Assembly (NCBI GenBank): GCA_019239425.1
Contig: JAFAZX010000091.1
Location: 1-42,037 of the forward strand
Length of the DNA stretch: 42,037 nucleotides
Direction of reading: 5' to 3'
Source of the DNA: Acidobacteriota bacterium
Lineage (GTDB): Bacteria; Acidobacteriota; Blastocatellia; Pyrinomonadales; Pyrinomonadaceae
Of this stretch, positions 8,293 to 16,424 are shown in pieces; position 1 is the stretch's first letter; every line of letters begins with the position of its first letter. The notes below the pieces were generated by a model. The model was not told where the DNA came from. It ran no database searches and saw only the letters and a program-made list of their open reading frames with translations. Both the position numbers and the translations under genes were made by a program.

Positions 8293-8619
8293 ATTCTCCT
8301 TCACGGCCTGCTCGACCGCGTCGGCCGTGATGTCGAAGTGGGAGGTGTGCCAGACGGCGCGGCCGTTGCGGAGGACGAGCGCCTGCGGCGTCTCGTGGCG
8401 GACGCCCGTCCGCTGCTCGACCTCGCGCGACACGTCGCGGCTCTTCTGCACGACGACGATGGAGACGGGCGTCCTGACCGCCGTCATCTGGCTGTAGGCG
8501 CGCGCGCTGATCGGGCACGCGTTGCTGTGCTTGAAGAGGAGCACCGGCTCCTCGTGCGACCGCGCGAAAAGATCTTCGAGCGCGGCGGCGTCTGAAACAG
8601 GGCTGAAGTTCGCTTCCAT
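8287..8619 (-). CDS. ytxJ: YtxJ-like (BrxC-type) monothiol thioredoxin, bacillithiol system
   Basis: 110 residues, compact thioredoxin fold. Single active-site Cys in 'LLFKHSNACPISARAYSQM', then 'RTGVRHETPQALVLRNGRAV', whose Thr-Pro is the cis-Pro of thioredoxins. 'KHS..CPIS' is the signature of YtxJ, which removes or exchanges bacillithiol on proteins. Start ATG 8619 with GGTGG-type ribosome site. No bacillithiol synthesis genes are in the window, so the use of bacillithiol by this organism is inferred. Confidence 0.8.
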   Translation of the reverse strand: MEANFSPVSDAAALEDLFARSHEEPVLLFKHSNACPISARAYSQMTAVRTPVSIVVVQKSRDVSREVEQRTGVRHETPQALVLRNGRAVWHTSHFDITADAVEQAVKENQ

Positions 8620-8702
8620 CTCGTTCCACCCTCTGCACGTCCGATTTGTTGGTTTGAACCGTTGCCCTGATATTAGCCCACCCCCCGAGGCAAAAGGAAG
8701 TG

Positions 8703-8825
8703 GGCAGTAGGCAGATGGCAGTAGGCAGTTATGGCATCCCCGGAGGGGATACAGTCAATAGCCGGGGGTAAGCGAAGGTGCGTGAGCACCGCAGCGCGGC
8801 TTTGCCTCAAAACCCCTAGTTGACC
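8703..8825. repeat. Left composite repeat: GGCAGTA arm plus palindromic segment, inverted relative to 10130-10342
   Basis: 8703-8730 is a GGCAGTA-type arm. It is followed by 'ATCCCCGGAGGGGAT', 'AATAGCCGGGGG' and 'GCGGCTTTGCCTCAAAACCC'. The same three blocks occur in the same order on the opposite strand at 10320-10130 ('ATCCCCGAAGGGGAT', 'AATAGCCGGGGG', 'GGGGCTTTGCCTCATAACCC'), there interrupted by extra hairpin sequence. The two composites therefore bound the 8.8-10.1 kb islet as imperfect inverted repeats. No gene is seen in 8620-9053. Confidence 0.7.
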
Positions 8826-8856
8826 CATAAGTGCTAAAGCCTGCCCCAAAAGTCAG

Positions 8857-8929
8857 AGGGGCCGCGCACGCCAAGTAGGAGACGTACGCGGCCCCTGTGC
8901 CCGGCGTGGATCGCCGGGGCGCGGCACAG
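8857..8929. other. Two adjacent GC-rich hairpins in an intergenic stretch (possible structured RNA)
   Basis: Hairpin 1: AGGGGCCGCG (8857-8866) pairs perfectly with CGCGGCCCCT (8887-8896) around a 20-nt loop. Hairpin 2: CTGTGC (8895-8900) pairs with GCACAG (8924-8929), with an inner CCGGCG/CGCCGG stem (8901-8906, 8912-8917). No coding frame crosses it. It might be a small RNA, a leader of the regulator gene 250 bp downstream, or a mobile-repeat remnant. No known RNA family was recognised. Confidence 0.5.
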
Positions 8930-9150
8930 TCCTGCCCTAAGACGTGCCAGCGTTAAGCGACAAGAATACTCGTGTGGTATCTTCCTTTCCGCTCAGTCTT
9001 TGATAAGGCAACGGGTCGGATGCGGAAACCTGCTCACCCTCAATCTCGGAGAGATGAGCATCGCCGTTGAACGCGAGAGGTTCAGACGAACGGCGATAGG
9101 TTCACGCAGAGACACTATACGCCTAAATAGGCGCGCAAGTAAAGAGGGGA

Positions 9151-9181
9151 GACGTGCGCCCCGTGAGAGGGGGCGCGTCTA
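9151..9181 (+). promoter_or_regulatory. Hairpin over the start region of the XRE regulator
   Basis: AGACGTGCGCCCC (about 9152-9164) can pair with GGGGGCGCGTCT (about 9169-9180), with a small mismatch and a 5-6 nt loop. The right arm contains the only purine-rich ribosome-site candidate and ends at the ATG (9182). Also, an upstream frame (ATG 9054) ends in TAA overlapping that ATG as TAATG. This geometry allows translational coupling or control by RNA folding; it is a sequence inference only. Confidence 0.4.
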
Positions 9182-9457
9182 ATGGGCCGCAGCCGTCGCC
9201 CTCAACCCGAGCGCCTTGCGCTGAAGCTCTCGCGTATTCGTGAGGCTTTAGGCATCTCTCAATCGGAGATGGTCAACCGCCTGGAACAGCCGAAGATTCA
9301 CCCAGCGCACGTCTCCGGTTATGAGCGTGGGGAGCGGGAGCCGCCGTTGCCGGTACTGTTACGTTATGCGCGACTCGCGGGCGTGTGTCTGGACGTGATT
9401 GTTGACGATGATCTAGACCTTCCCGCTAAACTGCCCGCCAAGCCGAAGCACTCCTGA
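9182..9457 (+). CDS. XRE-type helix-turn-helix DNA-binding protein
   Basis: 91 residues. 'LSRIREALGISQSEMVNRL' forms the first HTH helices, followed by 'HVSGYERGEREPPLPVLLRY' (recognition helix and the 'E.G.R.P' segment) and 'AGVCLDVIVDDDLDLP', the ending usual for Cro/C1-type domains. It should bind DNA as a regulator; targets unknown. No transport, toxin or integrase gene is next to it. The ATG overlaps the stop of an upstream frame (see 9151-9181). The surroundings are visibly less GC-rich than the flanking genes, and the nearest downstream gene lies beyond a perfect hairpin. Confidence 0.85.
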   Translation: MGRSRRPQPERLALKLSRIREALGISQSEMVNRLEQPKIHPAHVSGYERGEREPPLPVLLRYARLAGVCLDVIVDDDLDLPAKLPAKPKHS

Positions 9458-9576
9458 AAACACATACAGTTTCGTCAAACGCACGGAACGCGTAAATGCG
9501 TAGGTACGCGCTTATGCGAGCATGTTCGAGCTTGGGTTAAAGCCTAAGTTCTGGCAGGCGGCGGCGTAGGGGGAGC

Positions 9577-9640
9577 CAACAGATAATAGTGAGAAAGCCC
9601 CGCCCTTAGCCGGGCGGGGCTTTCTCACTATTATCTGTTG
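9577..9640. terminator. Perfect 29-bp inverted repeat with 6-nt loop
   Basis: The left arm 9577-9605 (CAACAGATAATAGTGAGAAA then GCCCCGCCC) is exactly complementary to 9612-9640; the loop is TTAGCC. The core GAAAGCCCCGCCC...GGGCGGGGCTTTC is a classic terminator in either direction. The flawless AT-rich outer stem is longer than needed for termination and suggests recent origin or selection. Confidence 0.85.
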
Positions 9641-9725
9641 CAAGCTAGCGATGGGGGAGAGTATAACGGGGCTTCCGTGGTTGCCATGTGGTTTTAAACT
9701 TATACCTAATAGAGGAGGATTAGGG

Positions 9726-10001
9726 ATGAGATATCAAATCGTTAGCGGCAGTGATTATGAGGACGTTGCAAAGCAAGTCGATAACCTTCTTTCGAAAGGA
9801 TGGGAGTTGCACGGCTATTTAAGTGTAGCGCCGTTCCCAACGCCGAGCGATGAGGGAGCGCGCTATCATTACTGCATCTATACACAGGCGATGAAAAAGA
9901 TTGAAAAGCCTATTCCGGAAAAACTCACTCCTGAGAAGATAGTAGAGGGCCTTGATGAACCGCAGCCCTTTGACCTTGCAAGGGACTTGACGCGAGACTA
10001 A
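9726..10001 (+). CDS. DUF1737 small protein
   Basis: 91 residues from ATG 9726, which has AGAGGAGG 7 nt upstream; the frame opens at 9651 inside the end of the hairpin region but has no ribosome site there. Residues 1-50 'MRYQIVSGSDYEDVAKQVDN' and 'LLSKGWELHGYLSV' plus 'YHYCIYTQAM' match the DUF1737 pattern of short proteins of unknown function that are often phage- or plasmid-linked. The C-terminal 35 residues are charged and probably flexible. Codon use is visibly AT-richer than neighbours, supporting horizontal origin of the islet. Confidence 0.75.
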   Translation: MRYQIVSGSDYEDVAKQVDNLLSKGWELHGYLSVAPFPTPSDEGARYHYCIYTQAMKKIEKPIPEKLTPEKIVEGLDEPQPFDLARDLTRD

Positions 10002-10345
10002 TCCCATACTTCACGTCCACAGAGATTTACATCTCCACCCAACGATTACCTTGAGGCGCTAACCCCGTCTGTGACTTGCCTCAAAAGTCTCTACCCTGCC
10101 TCAAAACTGCTTAAGGTCGGAGGGGTTATGAGGCAAAGCCCCGCAGCGCCACCCCCGGTAGATGCGCCAAAATAATTCCGACCCTGAAAGGGCCGCACGG
10201 CGATTCACGGTGCAACCCCTTCGGGGTCGGATTCGTTTATCCGTCACATTCCGGGGGCGGCGCTCGCATTCGCTCGCTCTGCCCCCGGCTATTATGTTTA
10301 TCCCCTTCGGGGATTGAAACTGCCTACTGCCTACTGCCTACTCTC
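10002..10345. other. Non-coding repeat-rich stretch, right boundary of the islet
   Basis: No gene is seen. It holds nested palindromes: CCGACCC...GGGTCGG (about 10178-10230), CCGGGGGC...GCCCCCGG (about 10251-10288) and ATCCCCTTCGGGGAT (about 10300-10314), followed by a CTGCCTA-type arm at 10320-10342. The blocks mirror those at 8703-8825. The last arm ends 4 nt before the stop of the TPR-CHAT gene and may serve as part of its terminator. Confidence 0.7.
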
Positions 10346-13246
10346 TTATTTCCAATCTCCCACCAGCACGAACGGCGCCCAGAAGTACGGGGCGCTGGTC
10401 TCTTTGCGGGCGAGGAGGGAGAGGCGCGCGGCCCGCATGGCGGCCGAGGGCGTCGCGGGCCGCTGGGCGAGGAGGCTCTGATAGAAGTCGGACATCAGCT
10501 CGGCCGTCGGCTTGTCGGCGACAGACCAGAGGGTGACGCCGACGGTGGGCGCGCCCGCGTACATGAAGGCGCGCGCGAGCCCCATCACGCCCTCGCCGCG
10601 CTTCTCGCGCCCGAGTCCGGTCTCGCAGGCCGAGAGCATCACGAGCGGCGAGCCGAGTTTGAGGTTGAAGACCTCGTCCGTGCGCAGGAAGCCGTCGGCG
10701 CCCCCACGGTTCCCGACGAGCGAGAGCACGAGGCCCGTGAACTGCGGCCGCTCCGCGTTCAGAATCCCGTGCGTCGCGAAGTGGAGCACGCGGTAGCCGC
10801 GCAGGTCGCGCGCCTCAAGCTCGCCCTCATTCGCGTCCAGGCCCAGCCACACGTCCGCCTTGCGGCCGGCGCGCGCGGCTAAAGACTTTATCTCCTCGGC
10901 CTCGGCCTGCGTGCCCGCCAGACGCACGAGCGCGACGCGCTTACCGCCCGAAGCCTTCAGGCCGCCGGACACGTCCGCGACGGCGCTGTCGAAGCCGGGC
11001 GCGCGCCCCGCGTCGGCGCCCGACTGCTGCGCAGCAGAGGGGCCGAGCGCCGCGACCGCGCGCGAGTCCGCCGGGTCGAAGACCGGGTCTGCGACGACGA
11101 GTAAGTTGCCCGCCGCCGTCGCGGCCGTCACGGCCCCGCGCGTCTGGCGTACGGCCGCGAGCACGGAGGCCGACGGCGCGAAGACCGTCTCGTTCTGCTT
11201 GAGAAGGTATTCGAGCGCGGAGAAGTCCGCGCCCGCGGCCGGCGGCTGCGTGACGAGCGCGTCGAAGGGGACGTAGTTGAGCGCGCCGTCGGCAACGACG
11301 AGCAGGCGGCTCCGCCTGTAGAGCGGCGCGGCCGGCTCGACCAACGCCTTGTAGAGCGCGTGCGCGGCGTCGGCATAAGCCTGGACGGCCGCGGGCGTCA
11401 CGTCCGGCCTCGCCGTGGCGACCTTCAGGCCGCGCTGCGGGTCTACGGCCGCGGCGACGAGGTCGATGATCGAACGCCTGACGGGAGTCGGGATGAGCTG
11501 CTGCCTGAAGTCGACGACGAGGCGCTCGACCTCCTCGCGCCCGGGCAGGCGCGCGATTGAGAGACGGTCGCGCGTGACGGCGAAGAGGTACGAGTGGCCT
11601 TCGCCGAGGCCGTATTCGAGCAGCGCCGTCTCTTCGTCGAGCACCTGCCGGCGTATCTCTTCGAGCGTCAGCGTGCCCGCCGCGGTGAGCTGCGCGTAGC
11701 GCGGACTCTTCGTGCGGATGCGGTTCTCGATGCTGTCGAGCCTGTCCTGTAGCTGGTCGAGTTCCTCCTCCAACTCTTCCGGCTTCTTCCTCTTCTCCGC
11801 GCCGCCGAGTTCCACGCCCGTCAGCTCGGCGGCGACCTCGGCCTGCCGCGTCTGGTTCTCGCGCTTCTCGCGGAGCAGGTCTTCGGGGACGCCTTCGGTA
11901 ATCTCCGCGCCCGACTCGTTCAGAAGGTCGAGGAGCGAACGCGCGCGCCCGCGCTCGACCGTCGCGAGCGCCTCGGAGGCGTAGGCAAGCGCCTGCCCTT
12001 CGAGCGGCGAGCCCGAAGCGGCCGAAGGCTGCGCGGAGAGGGCGGCCTCGGCCAGGGCGGCCGTGGTCTCTTCGTAAACCTCTGCCGTCGTCGCGAGGAA
12101 GGTCGTGCGCGACTCGTCGGCGCTGATGCTCCCCTGCCGAAGCTTCTCGACGGAAGCGAGCGCTTCGCGGTAAGAGTCGAGCGACTTGTCGCGCAGCCTG
12201 TCGGCCTTCTTACGGTCGCGCTCGGCCTCGGCCTGCCGCAGCGACGCGCGGCCCTGGCCGAGCAGCGCGGGCCACACGAGGTCTTCGCGCCTGTCTTCGC
12301 GCGCGCCCTTCACAGCCTTCTCGTAAAGCTCCTCGGCCTCTTTGAAGTTGCCCTGCCTGAGCGCCACGTCGCCGAGGCTCGTGCGCGCGGCGGCGCGGTA
12401 CCTGCGCGTCTGGCCGAGCTTGCCGATGACGGCGAGGTCGCCGTTCGTCGCGTCGAGCACGTTCTCGAAGTGACCGCGCGCCTCCGCGAACCGGCCCTGC
12501 CGGTAGTCTATGCGGCCGAGGCCCAGCTCGTCGGCGGCGTAGATGATCGACCTGCGGTAGAAGTTGAGCTGATCCTTGAGCGTGATGAGTCCGCCCAACG
12601 AAGGCGCGCCGACGCGTATGCTCCTATCGTCCGAGCCGACCGAGGCGCCGATGGCGCCGAGGATGCCCTTCGCGCGTTTCACCTTCCCCAACGCGCTCGT
12701 GTCGGGCTTCGTCACGTTCATCCGCTCGAAGACCACGCGCGCCTCGTCGTATTCGCCGCGGCGGTAGAGCATGTTGCCGATCTTGGCGAGCATGAGCCGC
12801 GCGTTGTAGGCGCTCTCCTCGCCCGACAGGCCGGCCGCGGCGGTCGCGCCCTGCGTCACGTCGGCCGAGACCCTCCCGCCCGGCAATCTGCCGCCCGGCG
12901 CCGCGGGCGTCGCCGGCCCCTTCGCCCCCGCGGCGTAGAGGTTCTGCGCGACGGTGTACTGCTCCTGCGCGATGTCGTAGCGACCCTGCCGCTCGTAGAG
13001 TTCGCCCAGCAGGTCGCGCGTCGAGGCCTCGCCCGCGCGGTCGCCCGACTGTTGAAAAGCCTTCAGCGCGTTCTCAAGGTGGACGAGCGCCTCGCCCGCG
13101 CGCCCGCGCAGCAGCAGCCCCCGCCCGAGTTCGCGCTCTGTGCCCGCGCCCTCCGTTTTAGTGTTTTCGGGAAGTGACGCTCCCGCGGCCCCGAGCGTCA
13201 GAGAAGTAATCAGCAACCCCGCGAGGCAGCTCTTGATGAACCGCAT
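10346..13246 (-). CDS. Secreted TPR-CHAT protein (caspase-like peptidase domain)
   Basis: 966 residues from ATG 13246 (GGGGGC about 9 nt upstream). Residues 1-23 are a signal peptide. About 30-400 carry TPR repeats ('GRGLLLRGRAGEALVHLENA', 'GQGRASLRQAEAERDRKK'), about 480-550 a Glu/Lys-rich coiled coil, and about 640-966 a CHAT domain. The predicted caspase-like dyad is intact: His826 in 'VLHFATHGILN' and Cys874 in 'LVMLSACETGLG', followed by 'GLARAFMYAGAPTVGVTLWS'. CHAT proteins are clan CD peptidases or their inactive relatives; here export places it in the periplasm or outside. It is the last gene of an operon after a DUF4384 protein and a DUF4384-tailed Ser/Thr kinase, so a kinase-controlled proteolytic response is plausible. 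Protease activity and substrate are unproven. Confidence 0.85.
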   Translation of the reverse strand: MRFIKSCLAGLLITSLTLGAAGASLPENTKTEGAGTERELGRGLLLRGRAGEALVHLENALKAFQQSGDRAGEASTRDLLGELYERQGRYDIAQEQYTVAQNLYAAGAKGPATPAAPGGRLPGGRVSADVTQGATAAAGLSGEESAYNARLMLAKIGNMLYRRGEYDEARVVFERMNVTKPDTSALGKVKRAKGILGAIGASVGSDDRSIRVGAPSLGGLITLKDQLNFYRRSIIYAADELGLGRIDYRQGRFAEARGHFENVLDATNGDLAVIGKLGQTRRYRAAARTSLGDVALRQGNFKEAEELYEKAVKGAREDRREDLVWPALLGQGRASLRQAEAERDRKKADRLRDKSLDSYREALASVEKLRQGSISADESRTTFLATTAEVYEETTAALAEAALSAQPSAASGSPLEGQALAYASEALATVERGRARSLLDLLNESGAEITEGVPEDLLREKRENQTRQAEVAAELTGVELGGAEKRKKPEELEEELDQLQDRLDSIENRIRTKSPRYAQLTAAGTLTLEEIRRQVLDEETALLEYGLGEGHSYLFAVTRDRLSIARLPGREEVERLVVDFRQQLIPTPVRRSIIDLVAAAVDPQRGLKVATARPDVTPAAVQAYADAAHALYKALVEPAAPLYRRSRLLVVADGALNYVPFDALVTQPPAAGADFSALEYLLKQNETVFAPSASVLAAVRQTRGAVTAATAAGNLLVVADPVFDPADSRAVAALGPSAAQQSGADAGRAPGFDSAVADVSGGLKASGGKRVALVRLAGTQAEAEEIKSLAARAGRKADVWLGLDANEGELEARDLRGYRVLHFATHGILNAERPQFTGLVLSLVGNRGGADGFLRTDEVFNLKLGSPLVMLSACETGLGREKRGEGVMGLARAFMYAGAPTVGVTLWSVADKPTAELMSDFYQSLLAQRPATPSAAMRAARLSLLARKETSAPYFWAPFVLVGDWK

Positions 13247-13291
13247 ATCGTTGCCCCCTTTATGGGCGACGCGAGGTGAAGCAGGTCTTTC

Positions 13292-13355
13292 GGAAGGATG
13301 AAGGCGGAAGGATGAAGGGAAGACCTTTAACTTCATCCTTCCGCCTTCATCCTTT
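13292..13355. repeat. Inverted repeat, 7-nt period 'GAAGGAT/GAAGGCG' arms
   Basis: The left arm 13292-13317 (GGAAGGATGAAGGCGGAAGG and on) pairs with 13331-13355 with few mismatches; the loop is 13 nt. It lies between the DUF4384 gene stop (13355-13357, directly abutting) and the CHAT gene start. In a polycistronic reading it would lower expression of the downstream CHAT gene relative to the first two genes. Confidence 0.8.
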
Positions 13356-14368
13356 CACTTGTGCGTGAGGACGATCTCCGTGACGAGCACGTCGGCGTTG
13401 GGCGAGTCGTTGACGCGGACGATGGCGGGTCTCGGGTCGTCCTTCTTAACCTTGAGGCTGCGCTGGAGCATGTTGGGCAGGGCGACCGGCACGGTCATCT
13501 GCGCGAGCTGCGTGTTCTTCGCCTCGGTGACGCTGCGCCCCTTCGCGCCGCCGTTGATGCGCGCCCACTGCGCGGCCGAAGGCTTCCACGCGCAGTCTTC
13601 GAGATTCTTCCCGCAGAACTTGAGGAGCGCCTGGCCCGTCGGCACGTCCTGAAGCGGCTGGCGCGAGAGGACGACGTAGAGGTGTTCGGTGGCCGGCGGG
13701 TCGGTCACGGTAATGAAGTACTCCACGTCCGCGGCGGGGCCGGTCGGGAAGGTCGCGCGCACGTGCGCCTGCACGGCGTTGGCGCCGCCGTCGATCTGCG
13801 CGTTCGGGAAGAGCAGTTCGGGGTTGCGCCCGTTCTCGGCGCTGAAGAGGTAGAGGTAGCCGTCGGCGTTCGTCTCCAAGGCCACGGCGAAGCGGTCGCC
13901 GGTCTTGAACTCGCTCGCGGGGTCTGCCACGAAGAGTCGGCCCGTCTCGTCCTTCATCAGAATCGTGTAGCCGAGCGCCAGCGGCCTGAGCGCGTCGCTC
14001 GCCTTCACGATCTGCGCCTCGCCGCCGCCCGCCGTCTGCGCCGACATCCCCGCCACCTCAGACCCGCCGCCGTTGCCCGACTTGGTGTTCGTGCCGCCCT
14101 TGACCGGCCTGAGGTTCCGGGGCGGTCTGGTCGAAGCGACGCCGCCGGAGCTTTTACTCGACGATTTACTCCCGCCCTGCGGGCGCGAGGGCGAGCCCTG
14201 CTTCGTCGACTTTCTGCCCGGCTCCTCGAAGCTCACGCCGCGCGTGAGGACGAAGTCGTCTATGACCTGCTCGTCCTGCTTCTGCGCCTGCGGCTCGTCC
14301 TGCGCGCGGGCGACGGAGCACGTCAACAAGACGAGGGCGGCGACAGTCAACAGCGTTCTCAGGCGCAT
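13355..14368 (-). CDS. Secreted DUF4384 protein
   Basis: 337 residues, ATG 14368 with GAGGAG 8 nt upstream. Signal peptide to about residue 22 (ARAQ). Residues 25-120 are low-complexity, Ser/Gly/Lys-rich. About residues 125-240 form a DUF4384 domain: 'LGYTILMKDETGRLFVADPA', 'FKTGDRFAVALETNADGYLY' and 'LFPNAQIDGG'. A similar domain forms the C-terminus of the kinase 35 bp upstream in the same operon, so the two may share a ligand or dimerise. DUF4384 proteins usually accompany CHAT or kinase genes; the biochemical role is unknown. Confidence 0.8.
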   Translation of the reverse strand: MRLRTLLTVAALVLLTCSVARAQDEPQAQKQDEQVIDDFVLTRGVSFEEPGRKSTKQGSPSRPQGGSKSSSKSSGGVASTRPPRNLRPVKGGTNTKSGNGGGSEVAGMSAQTAGGGEAQIVKASDALRPLALGYTILMKDETGRLFVADPASEFKTGDRFAVALETNADGYLYLFSAENGRNPELLFPNAQIDGGANAVQAHVRATFPTGPAADVEYFITVTDPPATEHLYVVLSRQPLQDVPTGQALLKFCGKNLEDCAWKPSAAQWARINGGAKGRSVTEAKNTQLAQMTVPVALPNMLQRSLKVKKDDPRPAIVRVNDSPNADVLVTEIVLTHK

Positions 14369-14402
14369 GGTCTTTCTCCTCGTTCACACTTCATACTTCC
14401 CG

Positions 14403-16424
14403 TCAGCGGTGGTCGATCCTGACATCAAAGATGAGCGGGCGGCCGGCTTCGGTTGCCGGTTCGGGCGCGAGCACGAGGACGCGGCGCTCGTCGCCCTCGC
14501 CGCGGACGGAGACTTCGGGCGCGTCCGCCTTGAACTGCGCGCGAAAGTCCTCCAACTCCTTGACCTCCGCGGGCGTCAACTGGTGACCGTACTCGCCGGT
14601 GAGAAAGGCGGGCGACGCGATGGGCGTCGGCGAGAAGATGAAGGTGAACTCGTCGGAGCCCGGGTAGTTGTCGAGGTGGAGCCGCTGGCCGTCTATCGAA
14701 GGGAACGCGAAGTCCGCTCCGCCGCCGACGAGGTTCGACTTCAGCTTCCCCGCCCCGCGCGCCGTCAGCAGCATCACCTGCGCGTTGCCGCCCGCCTCGG
14801 GGCCGACGATGTAGAGGTAGCCGCGCGTCTTCGGGATGAAGTGGAAGCGGAAGCGCTGATCCGACTTGAGCTCGGCCGGCGCCTCGGCCACGCGCTTGCC
14901 CGCCACGTCATCCTTCTTGTCGAAGGCTTCGAACCAGAGGCTCGCGGCCTCGGCCTTCGGCGCGGCGGGCGGCTTCGTGGGCTGCGGCGCCGCGGGCGTC
15001 GGGCCGACCGCCGGCTCCGCGCGCCGGCCCCTCGAAAGGAGCCAGCCGCCCACGCCCAGCACGAGCAGCAGCGCGAGCGCGCCGCCGGCGATGAGCGGCA
15101 CGAACCCTCCGCGCGGCTCCGGCGCAGTGACCTCGACGCCCGCGCCCGCCTGCGTCTTCCCGTGCTCGCCGACGAAGTGATCCGCGCCGGCCTGCGACGT
15201 GGTGACCACCGTGTCGCGCGCGCCCTTGCGCCGCACGCCGCCGCTCGTCTCGTGTGTAGACCCTCCGGCGCTCGTCTCGCGCCCGGGCGAAGGCGAGTCC
15301 AGCTCGCTCGTCAGGATCGTCTCGGCCGTCGCGCCCGTCTCGGCCGTGGTGCCGCGCGCGAGGTGCGAGGTCGCCGACGCGCCCGAGGAGGACTGCCCCG
15401 AAGCGGCCTGCAAAGTGCTCTGGTCGGTCGTGTGTATCGAGCGGCTCCGCGTGCGCTGCGGCAGACCCAACGCCGCGCGCAGCTCGTCGATGAACTCGCC
15501 CGCGGTCCGCGGCCGGTCATTGCGATCCTTCGCCATCGCGCGCTCGACCGCGTCGCCGAACTCTTCGTTGATGCCGGGCACGGCCTCCGTCAGCGGCGGC
15601 AGAGGCGCCGCGACGTGCTTCTGCCTCAACTCGGGGAGCGTCGTCGCGACTAAGGGTTTTCTGCCCGCGACCAGCTCGAAGAAGATGACGCCCAAAGAAT
15701 AGATGTCGGTGCGACCGTCGATCTCCGGGTTGCGGTCACGCGGCAGTTCGCCCCACTGCTCGGGCGACATGTAGTAGGGCGTGCCGAGTATCTGCCCGGC
15801 CATCGTCAGGGAGGTGACGCCCGTCGCCTGCATGTCGCCGCCGACCATCTTCGCGATGCCGAGGTCTAAGACCTTGACGACCGTGCCGCCGCGCCCGTCC
15901 GAGCCGAGCATGATGTTCTCGGGCTTGAGGTCGCGGTGGACGACGCCGCGCGCGTGCGCCGCGTCGAGCACGTCGGCCACCGGTTCGAGGACTTCGAGCG
16001 CGTCCACAGGCGTGAAGCGGCCACGGGTGCGGAGTTCTTTGTCGAGCGTGTGCCCCTCGACGTACTCCATGACCATGTAGACCTGCCCGTCGCTCCCCGA
16101 GGAGAGGTCGTAGACGGTGACGGAGTTCGGGTGGCGGAAGGCGCGCGCCGCCTTGCCCTCGCGCTGGAAGCGCTTGAGCCACTCGGCGTTGCTGCGCATC
16201 TCGGAGCGCAGGGTCTTGATGACGACCTCGTCGCCGAGGAGGATGTGGCGCGCGCGGTAGACGGCGCCCATGCCGCCCTGCGCGATGAAGCCCTCGACGC
16301 GGTACTTGCCGTCGATGACGCGGCCGACGAAGGACTCGGGCGACTCCTGCAAGACCTCGCCGTCGTCGGGGCAGAAGGTCTGACCTTCCGCGAATGTCTT
16401 GTTGCAGGTGGAGCAGAACTTCAT
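14403..16424 (-). CDS. Transmembrane Ser/Thr protein kinase with zinc-ribbon-like N-terminus and DUF4384 C-terminus
   Basis: 673 residues. Residues 1-22 resemble a zinc ribbon ('CSTCNKTFAEGQTFCPDDG') but have only three Cys. The kinase domain (about 38-318) is complete: Gly loop 'AQGGMGAVYRA', K70, E89, catalytic 'HRDLKPEN' (163-170), 'LDLG' (186-189) for DFG, and 'MSPEQW'. A Ser/Thr-rich linker (320-435) precedes one TM helix (about 440-462) and an outside part with a DUF4384 domain (about 495-600, 'FRFHFIPKTRGYLYIVGPEA'). It phosphorylates Ser/Thr in the cytoplasm and probably senses through the exterior DUF4384. It heads the operon with the secreted DUF4384 protein and the CHAT protein. 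The ribosome site is weak. Confidence 0.9.
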   Translation of the reverse strand: MKFCSTCNKTFAEGQTFCPDDGEVLQESPESFVGRVIDGKYRVEGFIAQGGMGAVYRARHILLGDEVVIKTLRSEMRSNAEWLKRFQREGKAARAFRHPNSVTVYDLSSGSDGQVYMVMEYVEGHTLDKELRTRGRFTPVDALEVLEPVADVLDAAHARGVVHRDLKPENIMLGSDGRGGTVVKVLDLGIAKMVGGDMQATGVTSLTMAGQILGTPYYMSPEQWGELPRDRNPEIDGRTDIYSLGVIFFELVAGRKPLVATTLPELRQKHVAAPLPPLTEAVPGINEEFGDAVERAMAKDRNDRPRTAGEFIDELRAALGLPQRTRSRSIHTTDQSTLQAASGQSSSGASATSHLARGTTAETGATAETILTSELDSPSPGRETSAGGSTHETSGGVRRKGARDTVVTTSQAGADHFVGEHGKTQAGAGVEVTAPEPRGGFVPLIAGGALALLLVLGVGGWLLSRGRRAEPAVGPTPAAPQPTKPPAAPKAEAASLWFEAFDKKDDVAGKRVAEAPAELKSDQRFRFHFIPKTRGYLYIVGPEAGGNAQVMLLTARGAGKLKSNLVGGGADFAFPSIDGQRLHLDNYPGSDEFTFIFSPTPIASPAFLTGEYGHQLTPAEVKELEDFRAQFKADAPEVSVRGEGDERRVLVLAPEPATEAGRPLIFDVRIDHR

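Noticed and set aside
8857..8929. tRNA or known riboswitch
   Set aside because: No cloverleaf, TPsiC motif or recognised aptamer core.
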